NCBI RefSeq assembly: GCF_963678635.1
Contig: NC_087065.1
Coordinates: 73,665,345 to 73,729,344, forward strand
Length of the DNA stretch: 64,000 bases
Source: Symsagittifera roscoffensis
Lineage: Eukaryota; Xenacoelomorpha; Acoela; Convolutidae
Reading direction: 5' to 3'
Shown here: one piece after another, positions 44,901 to 51,582 of the stretch
Layout: the number at the start of each line of letters is the position of its first letter
Numbering within the stretch: the stretch's first letter is position 1
Translations under genes and position numbers: made by a program
The notes under the pieces: generated by a model
Database searches by the model: none
What the model saw: only the letters and a program-made list of their open reading frames with translations
What the model was told of the DNA's origin: nothing

Positions 44901-47168
44901 TGATGCTCTCTTTTTTATTGCTATTTTCCTTAATTGTGGTGTTAAGGTCATCATTAAGATTTCTGTCATCTTTGTGTTTTTATAGTCATGTGTATTTAAT
45001 GAATATGCTTTTCGAACTAGTGTTTCGATTCGTACTGCTATTTGCTTGATGGTTTCGTTTGGTAATCTGCGAATTTCATTACATAAAACTCTTTGTTGTT
45101 GTTTGTTTCTTTCGGAGTCAAACATTTTTGAAAATTCTTGTGTAAATCTTTTCCAGTTTGATTTTATTTCTAGAGGTAGTACTGAAAACCATTTTTGGGC
45201 TGCGCCATCTAAGGTTGTTTGTATTAACGCTGTGCGTCGATGTATCCAATTTTGATGTAGTGGCGTATTAATTGGTTCAGGTCCAATATTTAAAATCAGG
45301 TTTGCTGTTACTGCATTTAAATAATCTTCTACAGAGTATTCAGGGTCTGTTCCTGTGAAAACCATTAAAGGTTTGTTTGATGTTATTGATGATCCACCCA
45401 TAAGGTATGGATTCATTGTCATTTGTAATGATTCTGCTGCATTTGGCATTTGAGAAAAATTTGAAAGTTGGTTTCTTGTTATCTCATGTTGTTGGAGATA
45501 ATATGGGAGTGGTATTTCATTTTGCATTTGTGATGGTTGATACGAGTGTGCAGTCATTGGATTTTGTTGTTGAATTGGTTGAAAAGATTGTGTATTAATT
45601 GGATTTTGTTGTTGAATTGGTTGTTGATTTTGTGCATCTATTGGTTGTGGAGAAAAATTTCTATGATTTGTACGTGTTCTCTGTATTCCTTGTCTACGAT
45701 ATTCTTGAGTATTTTGTGCAAATATATCTGGTTGTAAGAAATCATCATCTGAGGATAAATAATCCATTTGATAAGATGTCTGTTTTTTATTTTTATTTTG
45801 TTGAAAAAATGGGTAATTTTCACTGTGATCCCGTGGAGGATTTGTTTGGAAATTTGTTGAATTAGGTTGGGCCATTGGGTTATCCCAATTTCGAGATCTT
45901 GTATATTGGTTAAAATTTCTTTGTGGTTGATTATATGTTTTTGATGGATGTGTATAATTATAATTATGGTCTGCAAAGTTGTTTCTAGTGAATGTTTTGC
46001 GTGTTTTTGATGGTATTGTCATGGGTCTGTATGTTTGGTAATCCATATGTGAATATTTAGGGGCAACCGAATGTTTAACGGTTGATTGTAAGGTTACCTG
46101 TGTTTGTGAAGGATTTGTATTTCTTGGTGTTGTTAAATTTGGGCGTATTGGTGAAATACTTTGTTGTGTAGTTGTTGTGTGTACAATTTCTTCATTTATG
46201 AAGTGTGATGGTGTCTGGATATCTTGTTGAGTAAGATTCCTAGTTCCATTGAGGTTTTCATTGTGTATAACTGTAGAGTTTAAACTATTATTTTGTGTAT
46301 CGGGTAAAAATGTATTATAGTTTAATGGTGTTGCATCAATTGTTAATGGTATTACTCTTACATAATCTCTTATGTAAGATATTGTACCTATTGCTTGACT
46401 TGAGATTGATTGTGGAAAGCTTATAAATGCGGGATGAGACCATTCGGGGTCCCAAACATAATCTGATTGTTCTGTGATAGCGGTATCATCGTTCGAGTTT
46501 TGGGGTCTAAAATTTTTTCTTGCTTGTGCAATTAAATCAATATTGTGTGTAAAATAATCTATTATGAACCATGCCAAAATTTTTTGTAAATCGTGTTTGG
46601 TATGTTGTGAAACGTCGTCTTTCGTGAAATTTTCTTTAATGATGTTTAAATAACTAGAGAGTAGTGTGATCTCATGTCGTACTTTCAAATGTTTAGATGT
46701 TTCTGTCGGTGAGACATTTGTTATTGGGATTTCGTTTTCTAATATCGAAATATAACTATATATTATTGCGAAAACTTCATTGGTGAAAATGGAGTTTGCT
46801 CTTTGTGAGTTATGGTATTGGATGCTTTTTATATATTCTGAAAAAACTTTTGAAAATTCTAAATCAAGATCGTCTGTTTGAATTGTATATTTTCTATTAT
46901 TATGGTTTGGTGAGGTGAATTCTATGGAGTAGATTCCATATTGTTGTGTTATGTTGCATATATCTTTTAGATAGTGATCTATGATTTGTCTTTTGATTTT
47001 TACATCGGGGAACTCTGTTTTACATGGACTGATTCCGGGTTCAAATAAATTTACGAGTAAATTTTGACAAAATATGTGTTGTCCTCTATCAGTATCTGCG
47101 TCTACTATAAAAGGAAAGATTTCATCATCATCTGGAGTTTCGTCACCTGGGGTGTGCGTTGAACTCAT
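38946..47168 (-). CDS. gag-pol: Gag-Pol polyprotein, Ty3/Gypsy order (2740 aa, single frame)
   Basis: One uninterrupted frame. Approximate positions: unknown N-terminal domain 1-235; Gln/Asn-rich linker to ~590; Gag capsid-like domain ~600-790 (GAAQKWFSVLP); CCHC zinc knuckle ~842-857 (CNYCRRYGHSISEC); Asn/Arg/Ser-rich low complexity ~900-1090; aspartic protease ~1229 (DSGAES); reverse transcriptase with YLDD ~1736; RNase H ~1884 (CDASNFGIGAAL); integrase zinc finger ~2250-2287 (GHSG...CNDCIVC); integrase catalytic core with D ~2319, D ~2381 (VTDNGTEF), E ~2414; GPY motif ~2594 (LRNGPYQII). RT-RNase H-integrase order and the GPY module are Ty3/Gypsy features. Gag and Pol share one frame with no stop or shift, and the extra N-terminal domain is unusual. 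All catalytic residues seen are intact. Confidence 0.95.
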   Translation of the reverse strand: MSSTHTPGDETPDDDEIFPFIVDADTDRGQHIFCQNLLVNLFEPGISPCKTEFPDVKIKRQIIDHYLKDICNITQQYGIYSIEFTSPNHNNRKYTIQTDDLDLEFSKVFSEYIKSIQYHNSQRANSIFTNEVFAIIYSYISILENEIPITNVSPTETSKHLKVRHEITLLSSYLNIIKENFTKDDVSQHTKHDLQKILAWFIIDYFTHNIDLIAQARKNFRPQNSNDDTAITEQSDYVWDPEWSHPAFISFPQSISSQAIGTISYIRDYVRVIPLTIDATPLNYNTFLPDTQNNSLNSTVIHNENLNGTRNLTQQDIQTPSHFINEEIVHTTTTQQSISPIRPNLTTPRNTNPSQTQVTLQSTVKHSVAPKYSHMDYQTYRPMTIPSKTRKTFTRNNFADHNYNYTHPSKTYNQPQRNFNQYTRSRNWDNPMAQPNSTNFQTNPPRDHSENYPFFQQNKNKKQTSYQMDYLSSDDDFLQPDIFAQNTQEYRRQGIQRTRTNHRNFSPQPIDAQNQQPIQQQNPINTQSFQPIQQQNPMTAHSYQPSQMQNEIPLPYYLQQHEITRNQLSNFSQMPNAAESLQMTMNPYLMGGSSITSNKPLMVFTGTDPEYSVEDYLNAVTANLILNIGPEPINTPLHQNWIHRRTALIQTTLDGAAQKWFSVLPLEIKSNWKRFTQEFSKMFDSERNKQQQRVLCNEIRRLPNETIKQIAVRIETLVRKAYSLNTHDYKNTKMTEILMMTLTPQLRKIAIKKRASHPSSIREPDLDFRKLVDKLEQAEITMKLEETENLKLHYVNRIETTPTNINNIQESETDLVEKITEILNIYEKNPNFKGKPSFKKWCNYCRRYGHSISECRQKQQDNQNKPQKYKEPNKSFYQYMKKDQNLPNKTVHSNNSSGKPLPNNTNYTRNQSPYNSSYRGRSPERRNTNNSSQNHYNRPNSRNNYSRSNSNTQRFVSRSNSQSRNNYYPNNQSRNSSYNRNRNYSYNRNRSYSNNRNQNYPNNRSRNNSYNRSNYNRPNNNYQNRSRNNSQNRHPSYNNRYRNYSQSPHRNNNNYNNSNNRHRSSTPKHQRQINQVQSNPETTSDPPGIDDTVTDTLQLNQINCTSSDSESDTENTLSINMIKVENDYESVIYEQPFSSHIYENQSEFLQNYYTTPINSTPTTQETNEINTTDQTNKNTKTKCLNTNHIYQNIQKEQPKEKIWTIPFLLESPRNKEFQPPDLEIDFLIDSGAESNIINIPTWNEIKTLHPKLTPLETSSKLATAQGSTLINYGKIQLFLLPTRTMEQSKILNKPFKQIFHITDIKYNIIGIPFISKYIPTINILNSKILIKDKYTKTKETSLTFFQRLNKQPPFFSKFYPIFNQQRKHLKPLSGNIYNFSIKQVHQYDKEQNKQKFYMSEFEFKPIHKFFKITISSIKYLKNSNSDIISLHVYNNTPYQVTLPLGLLGYCETNATISPIHEKAYRVNNILQLLDICQSTILNEELSINNIISNENRNTDYFTKTPYFKPTFNISNYTEDQQKFLTMFNFQHSRITQDEFEKLAKQLIKYSSVYATSKFDVGKISSSLHLPLKPDAVFKKQRASKVPIHLHDKVNRLLDILEQYNIISPVNKEEQPKGNTFINPVIILAKGESLKIVLDARYLNSLIDESKCNWPIEPIQVILTKINGKYFTTADMNSAYNQMPLDEQSRRLTQFVIGNQQYEFNRLFYGISIGPAAFSAFMSKIFRPLILKKNAITYLDDVFMQSQTKDEMFNVLEKYHQILQNENLKAAPDKSHFFLTKVKFLGHNIERKTITPLKSRIDAIQKLQPPTNKKKIQEFLGMLNFLSKYVYKMQLYLRPFYNILRQQNNFEWNTEHQTRFEEIKKLLTEQISNTIPDPNQPFYAMCDASNFGIGAALLQSHNGTNKMNLISANSRLFTQAELRLSTLMRECTAIIYTLTEYEFLILGSKHPTVLFTDHKPIIFLFTQKSNPNHRVYRFQLILMKFPNLHIVWTAGKNLALPDTLSRNTPPELLTRKTTVEIPKNIKFYLAENETSPRLECKYAVKTDIEQSQINNLQHFPLYLDCQNNHYEVDLLGTSTFKPIPYSQWIKNNTQQKRTKQHPPKKDHFPLIEKEDLTDKINLSGPQTNDSKYTINQVFDLHDPLDTIPLSKLEIENIFLPPTETITISTLKQYQNLDPVIRQLKSWHKYKTKPIKADSTILGNKTLLRYFRKFNNTTINENTDLLEYNLNESTVPCLPLSMILIAFNISHTQNIKGHSGSEKTYSNFIQNFYFPNAPIWIKVLCNDCIVCQLNKPYPNQKQIAQKQDFKGQSLYFNHRISFDTKGPISPSSEGNSYIMVIVDAFTHYVALNPVPHCNAYYAYTTLYEHWIAKFGLPEILVTDNGTEFINNEIITLCHLYNIKHKPRTSHAPWTNGLVEGMNRSLQEYLRCIINGNDTKYTEWSADVKLFPLAYNSQITTTLGMSPYEMVFNQKPRKPIMFTANSHKNAQGYCQPNKDSICYNLPLHTHDEDHFHHPQILKLASGTHTEWILNRDKKHNEIYQKITKKLLQRQNINEQINSRFTPASDLKIGTFVLIPNFNTQKGISKKLQPLRNGPYQIIAKPTDVTYKITDSNTKEIVQHRNNLLPYYPKEYALRELTQLYSFTGLKIIQNEPHLKNTEQNDNPTENQNTKPTATKNNTQNHKESPKQRKNRKMTEQIIPQEEIDKSEHRKTTRLRNQPRKNYKMFIPQSKILKKVEFKK

Positions 47169-47610
47169 TTTTCCGTTCGATGACTGTTAATATGTAATTA
47201 TTAATGTGTCGAATTGGTTGATTCCAATTGTATAAATGTACTGGTTTGTGTTTATACTGCTTTTTTATTCTTCTTTTTCCTCTTTGTGATGAATTTGAAG
47301 TTGTTTCTGAGTCAGAGAAATATAATTGATCGTGAATTGGGCAATTTTTATCTATTGATTCTTTTAGTTTGTAAAGTTCGTCTAAACTGTTGGTTTCTGA
47401 TTCTGAAAATGCGTTTCGATTTTTTGAAAATCTTTTTCGTGTTATTTGTCTTTGTTTAGTTATTATTTTCCTCTTTAGTGTTTGTCGTTTTGTGCGAATG
47501 TATCCAACTGTTTGTGTATGAGGTGTGATTACAAGGTCGTATTTTTTGTTATCTATTTCACAATTGTGTAAAACTATTGTTTGTTTATTTCCTAGGTTTT
47601 TAAATGACAT
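47143..47610 (-). CDS. 155-aa basic ORF upstream of and overlapping gag
   Basis: ATG at 47610, stop 26 bases inside gag-pol in a different frame. The protein is strongly basic in the middle (TKRQTLKRKIITKQRQITRKRF) with a short acidic/Ser stretch (SDSETTSNSS) and a second basic patch (GKRRIKKQYKHK). It might bind nucleic acid or enter the nucleus. I know of no standard Gypsy gene in this place; it could be an accessory protein or a short leader ORF that tunes gag translation by reinitiation. Confidence 0.55.
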   Translation of the reverse strand: MSFKNLGNKQTIVLHNCEIDNKKYDLVITPHTQTVGYIRTKRQTLKRKIITKQRQITRKRFSKNRNAFSESETNSLDELYKLKESIDKNCPIHDQLYFSDSETTSNSSQRGKRRIKKQYKHKPVHLYNWNQPIRHINNYILTVIERKNEFNAHPR

Positions 47611-48127
47611 AAGGTTTAGGATGACGGATGCAAAAGGTTGTTAAATGGTTTCTATTTTCTTAAACTGTTAGTTCTTACGATTTTTTGGTTAGCTTAACCT
47701 GGGTCTGTTTGTTCAGGGTTGGAGAGAAAAGTATATCGATTCCGAAGAATGATTTTTTACTTTCTCGTGGCTAGTATAAGTTAAGGTGTTAACTTACTTA
47801 ATCTTACTTAGGGGTAGTGATTGTGTTCAAGGGTTGGAGAATAGTAAATCGATCCACAAGGTTCAGGTATAATTAGAACGCGAGTAGTTCGTTAGATACT
47901 ATTTTAAACTTACTAAGTCTAAGATTTATCCTGGGTCTGGTAAGAGGGGGGGTCAAGTGAAGGATGAATAACCGAAGTTCTTCACTGTTTATCCTAATTT
48001 GAATGATTAGTTTTGTTTAAAAATTTCTATTAGTCTTAGGTCTTTAGAAAGGGTTGGGTAGTGAATCGACGTTTGAGGTCGTTAGACACTAATTAAGTGG
48101 GTGGGGGAGAACAAAGTTGTTCTGTTT

Positions 48128-48247
48128 GATCCAAGGATAAGCCTTGATGATCAAATTTGAAATTTAATTAAGTAGAAAATGATTTAAGATCCAAGGATAA
48201 GCCTTGATGATCTGGTTTTAAAATTAAGTGAATTTAAGTTTTAATAA
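48128..48247 (-). repeat. Two 60-bp tandem units with hairpin in the leader
   Basis: Units start at 48128 and 48188, each with 'gatccaaggataagccttgatgatc'-type sequence. Each can fold as CAAGG-loop-CCTTG, extended by GATC on both sides. Two identical adjacent hairpins in a retroelement leader suggest an RNA signal such as packaging or dimerisation; this is inference. Confidence 0.7.
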
Positions 48248-48542
48248 AATTTTAAATGTGTGTAAAGGAAAGATTTAGTGTTTTGATGATATTAGTGGGT
48301 TTATGATTGCTGTTATGTTTTAGATGATGAAGCTGGAACAACAGGATGATTTATGATTACTAACCATTTATTGTCATGCTACTAATTTTTATTTTTATTT
48401 TCCAATAAATATTTTTCAAACATGTTTTGTATAATACTGCAGAGTTTTAGGAAAACGATCTTAGATCTTTTTATCAATCGTTATTGTATATTAATAAATT
48501 TGTTTAGCGCCTGAAATGATTTTGCAGAGTAACTTCAAGGTT

Positions 48543-48776
48543 TTATGTTTGCAAATAGAAATCTAAATTCATTGCAAGTAGTATTCGAAATATAAAAGTT
48601 TGTTCTGGCTTTTGCCGAACTATCATATAACTATACGGCAAGTTTCTACTTTGTCGTATGTCGTCTTTGGTTCGAGGTCTTCTTCCAATTCCGGGTAGTT
48701 CTGTTATGGTTCGGAATATTGGCTCTGATCTATTGAGTCGTAGAGACATTTCGATTAAATTATTGTCGTATAACAT
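48543..48776 (-). CDS. Possible 77-aa leader ORF
   Basis: ATG-started frame about 90 bases inside the 5' LTR border, in the sense orientation (TELPGIGRRPRTKDD in the middle). Composition is more protein-like than random AT-rich ORFs, but no motif is recognisable. It could be an upstream ORF or the first exon of a spliced product. Confidence 0.3.
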   Translation of the reverse strand: MLYDNNLIEMSLRLNRSEPIFRTITELPGIGRRPRTKDDIRQSRNLPYSYMIVRQKPEQTFIFRILLAMNLDFYLQT

Positions 48777-48843
48777 TTTTGTAAATGTTTTTGTCTAATT
48801 TCTAATCTATTTTGGTTAATTCTAAGCTATTAAGGTCTTGTTC

Positions 48844-48862
48844 GAGACTTATGGTCGCACCA
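48844..48862 (-). other. Primer-binding site
   Basis: Two bases after the 5' LTR the element strand reads TGGTGCGACCATAAGTCTC. TGG at this distance is the standard complement of a tRNA CCA end; the implied tRNA 3' end is GGTCGCACCA. I cannot assign the tRNA. The complement of the following bases contains 'gttcga', as in a T arm, though the spacing is not canonical. Confidence 0.6.
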
Positions 48863-48864
48863 GA

Positions 48865-49272
48865 TGAGTTAGGACCGAAGTGTAACTCATAGAGTAATTT
48901 CGGATAGGGTACACCGTCTGCTCGTCACGCTATCTTATTTTCGGCCGGATAGATTCGTGCAACTTCTTAGTCTAATACCGATCCTAATCTTACTCTTATA
49001 CTATCTAGTCTCAGGTTGTTTAACTAGTCTCTGCTAGGCTCAATAGATCTAGGGTATACTGGTTTATTGCGGCTGCTGAAGTGCTCGGGAGAGTCCAACT
49101 AATTTCTAAGTTAAATTCAAATCTCTCTGGTGCTGAAATTACAAGTAACTTCAGCACTTACAAATAAGTGGGTTGTTAGTTAGATGGATCATGATTGGTT
49201 AATATTAAATACTTTACATTGGTAAAACATTTAATTTATCCAATCATAAAATGTAGTTTAGATCAGGTTCCA
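48865..49272 (-). repeat. 5' LTR (408 bp)
   Basis: Identical by eye to the LTR at 30353-30760. In element orientation it starts TGGAACCTGATC and ends CCTAACTCA. It should contain the promoter and the transcription start of the element. Confidence 0.93.
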
Positions 49273-49276
49273 CCAG
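49273..49276. repeat. Target-site duplication CCAG (right)
   Basis: Matches CCAG at 30349-30352 on the other side of the element. Confidence 0.75.
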
Positions 49277-49389
49277 GCTGGGTTCTTTGAAGATTCCTTT
49301 TTTAATGAAAAAAAAATCAAATTGAAAAAGTGAATCTGCACTGGTAACAGTTAATATACTATTTGTTTACATTCGAGTTGCTTGCTGAC

Positions 49390-49496
49390 CTGAGGTATTG
49401 TTCTACATCTTCTTTGAGGATCTCGTGCCAGATTTCCTGGTCTATTTTGTTGCCAACCAACACAGTTGGAAGGAGTTTCAGGTCTTCTCCCCTCTC
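49390..49496 (-). CDS. Ras-like small GTPase exon with NKxD (G4) motif
   Basis: Minus-strand exon after a good acceptor (caatttttcag, ending at 49497). It encodes 35 codons plus two bases and reads LLPTVLVGNKIDQ: NKID is the G4 box that gives guanine specificity. The donor used is AG|GTCAGC at 49390, weaker than consensus. The two leftover bases (AG) combine with the first base of the exon at 28046 to make an Arg codon, giving EQYLR-DTGLDW and the G5 motif at the usual distance. Earlier exons (P loop, switches) were not identified. The intron to the next exon is about 21 kb, nearly all of it the retroelement. Confidence 0.7.
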
Positions 49497-49509
49497 CTGA
49501 AAAATTGAT

Positions 49510-50680
49510 GCATTAACTCTCACTAACAGAAACTAGACTATATTTTAACTAACCAGAAAAATACAATTTGTACCCTTTGACCATTGACCCTTGACCACCC
49601 CTTTGGTCCTATTAGGCCCGGCGGGTGAGGGGGGGGGGGGGTATTTGAGGGGGACGTGAAAACCTTCCAAAAAGTAGCAAGCTAGAGTTTTCTAGCGCTT
49701 TAGAGGTCGGAAAATCATCATTCTCAAAGTTGAAACGGATTATACTTTTCTTTGAAAAAAGCTTTGCAAAGCTTTCTGTTATTTAAAGTATCATTAGCGA
49801 ATAGTTTGCGCTAATCAGACTCTCAAATCAGGGCATCATCAAAAAATAATGAATACTTTTTTATTTTGGCCAATTAGAGCAAAACTTTTTGCAGCTAATT
49901 ATTAAGAAAAGGTAAGTAATCTGGTAACTTCCCAAATGGCATAAAAAAGAAACTTTTCTCAAAATGACATAAATTTCAAGTTTTCGTTGTAATTCAAACG
50001 TTTTCTATCAACTTCTTTTTCTAAAGTTTTGTCAGGAACAAAAACGTGATTAAGTTTTTGATTTAATTGCTTCCAGTCAAATGCTAAGCGACAATTTTGT
50101 CGGAAAAATTGGCCACAAGAAACGTATCAATAGTCGCAAGCTTATGCTTTTCGTTTTTGAAAAATCTACAATTTTGTAAGATAAAACGTCAAAAAACTTT
50201 TGAATTGACATTTTGACTAAATTTGGTTAGTAAAAATTGGTTCCCGAAAAAGTTTTGTGATTTTTTTAATGCAACTGTTGCATGAAATTTATGCCATTTG
50301 GGAAATTTTTCATTTTAATGCCATTTGGGAATTATGCCATTTGAGACGTAATCAGTAATCTCATTTTAATTGCTGCTACAATTGATCAACTTTTCTGCAT
50401 AAATATTCATAATGCACTTTTCATCACGCAAATTGCCTGAAGGTATGAATTGTTGGCGCTTGCTTAATGGCAAATTGATCGAAATACTGCGGAAAATTAT
50501 CGATGTTTACGTCAGATTAAGACGAAGTTATAAGCCTAATTTCCTAGCTGAAATTATGCTCAAATAAGTACAGCCGGTTTTAAAAGCGTTCTTAATTGAC
50601 GCGGGAAGTCAATGCAGACTTAAAAGCCGATAAATTTGGTTGATTGGGCTTGATGAAGAGTTTTAATCTAGTTTATCTAA
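49510..50680. other. Intron/intergenic DNA without recognisable genes
   Basis: AT-rich, with a G run near 49630. A phrase 'atgccatttggga' recurs around 50290-50340 and, less exactly, at 49930 ('cccaaatggcat' complement). No ORF of note. Confidence 0.5.
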
Positions 50681-50687
50681 ATAAAGG

Positions 50688-51110
50688 CTAACACCTCTAT
50701 AAAACCACGAGCATTTTTTGAGCCTAACTGATTCCTGCTGAGCGTTTTCTGCGACAGAATAAAAGCTAACACCTCCATAAAATAACGAAGAACTTTTTTG
50801 AGAGTAATTGATCCATTTTTGCGTTTTTTGCGAGAAAATAAAAACTAACACCTCCATAAAATCAAGCAATTTTTTTGAGAAGAATTTATCCTTCTTTTTG
50901 CGTTTTTTTTGCGAGAAATTAAACGGTAACACCTCCATAAAATCAAGCAATTTTTTTGAGAATTATTGATACATTTTTTGCGAGAAAAAAACTAATACTT
51001 CCATGAAATAACGAATCGAATAATTTTTTTGATAGTAATTCATCCATTTTCTTGCATTATTTTTGCGAAAAAAAATAAACAACACCTCCAAAATATTTCG
51101 AAACAAAACT
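50688..51110. repeat. Minisatellite, about six units of 65-88 bp
   Basis: Units begin near 50688, 50766, 50845, 50926, 50992 and 51080, each starting 'ctaacacctccataaaat' and ending 'ttgcgagaaaataaa'. Length and sequence vary between units. The minus-strand ORFs with repeated LLDFMEVL are the translation of this array and not a gene. Confidence 0.85.
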
Positions 51111-51582
51111 TTGGATGAGTACGTGATCCATTTGTTTAAGTTTGCAAACAACTCTGTTTTTGCTAACTTCAATCTTTGAAGAATTTGTAAGCTTCAATCA
51201 TTACTTACTATAGTCTAACTTTGTTTCTTGTCAATCAACTAGTTTTTGAAGCTAACTTCGAAACTTTCTGAAGAGCCAAGTCGAGTTTAGAATTTTTCTT
51301 TATTTTCAAGAGACCAAGACGTGATCTACAATAGTATCATCTAGGTCAAACTCATCGGTGGGTTCTTAACTAAATACAAGACTGAAGCGGAAACTGAATT
51401 TAGCCAGTTAATGTCTTCCAATCGGGAACGTTACTTAAAGACTTTGGTTGAAATCTTTTCAATTTTTGGGCTTAATTTTTTATAAGTTTTAGTTTTATTT
51501 CAGGATTCAGAGAAAACAGTCAATCAATTTTGAAAAAGTGTTGAATTTCCCCACGCGTGAGTTAGTGAGTGGACTGTTTTGA

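Larger units (their letters stand above)
47611..48864 (-). other. 5' leader of the retroelement
   Basis: About 1.25 kb from the 5' LTR to the first long ORF. It contains the primer-binding site, a 77-codon ORF, two 60-bp tandem units with hairpins, and loosely repeated 'gggttggaga..gta..tcgat' words at about 47718, 47838 and 48052. Such leaders normally carry packaging and dimerisation signals. Confidence 0.6.
30353..49272 (-). mobile_element. Complete ~18.9-kb Ty3/Gypsy-like LTR retroelement with envelope gene
   Basis: Bounded by two 408-bp LTRs that look identical by eye, with a CCAG target duplication on both sides. Transcription runs right to left. Order of parts: 5' LTR, primer-binding site, leader, 155-aa ORF, Gag-Pol, two small hydrophobic ORFs, an ATG-less ORF, envelope, 601-aa ORF, 1.6-kb 3' untranslated part, 3' LTR. 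Every large frame is open, so the copy is young and may be functional. It is two to three times longer than usual Gypsy elements or errantiviruses. It sits in an intron of the minus-strand Ras-like GTPase gene in the same sense. The plus strand across the element is G/T-rich and C-poor, so its mRNA is A/C-rich and G-poor. Confidence 0.92.

Noticed and set aside
38982..47459. Plus-strand ORFs across the retroelement (e.g. 43286-43657, 44024-44656, 47214-47459)
   Set aside because: All are antisense shadows of Gag-Pol, its Asn/Arg-rich region or the 155-aa ORF; hydrophobic Phe/Val composition comes from the G/T-rich strand.
50663..51172. Minus-strand repeat-protein-like ORFs
   Set aside because: Translation of a minisatellite with units of variable length, so the frame is not maintained across the array.
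51335..51390. Minus-strand text PTDEFDLDDTIVDH, reminiscent of a Ras switch I exon
   Set aside because: The frame is short, with a stop just upstream and no convincing acceptor or donor. Kept only as a possible place to look for an earlier GTPase exon.
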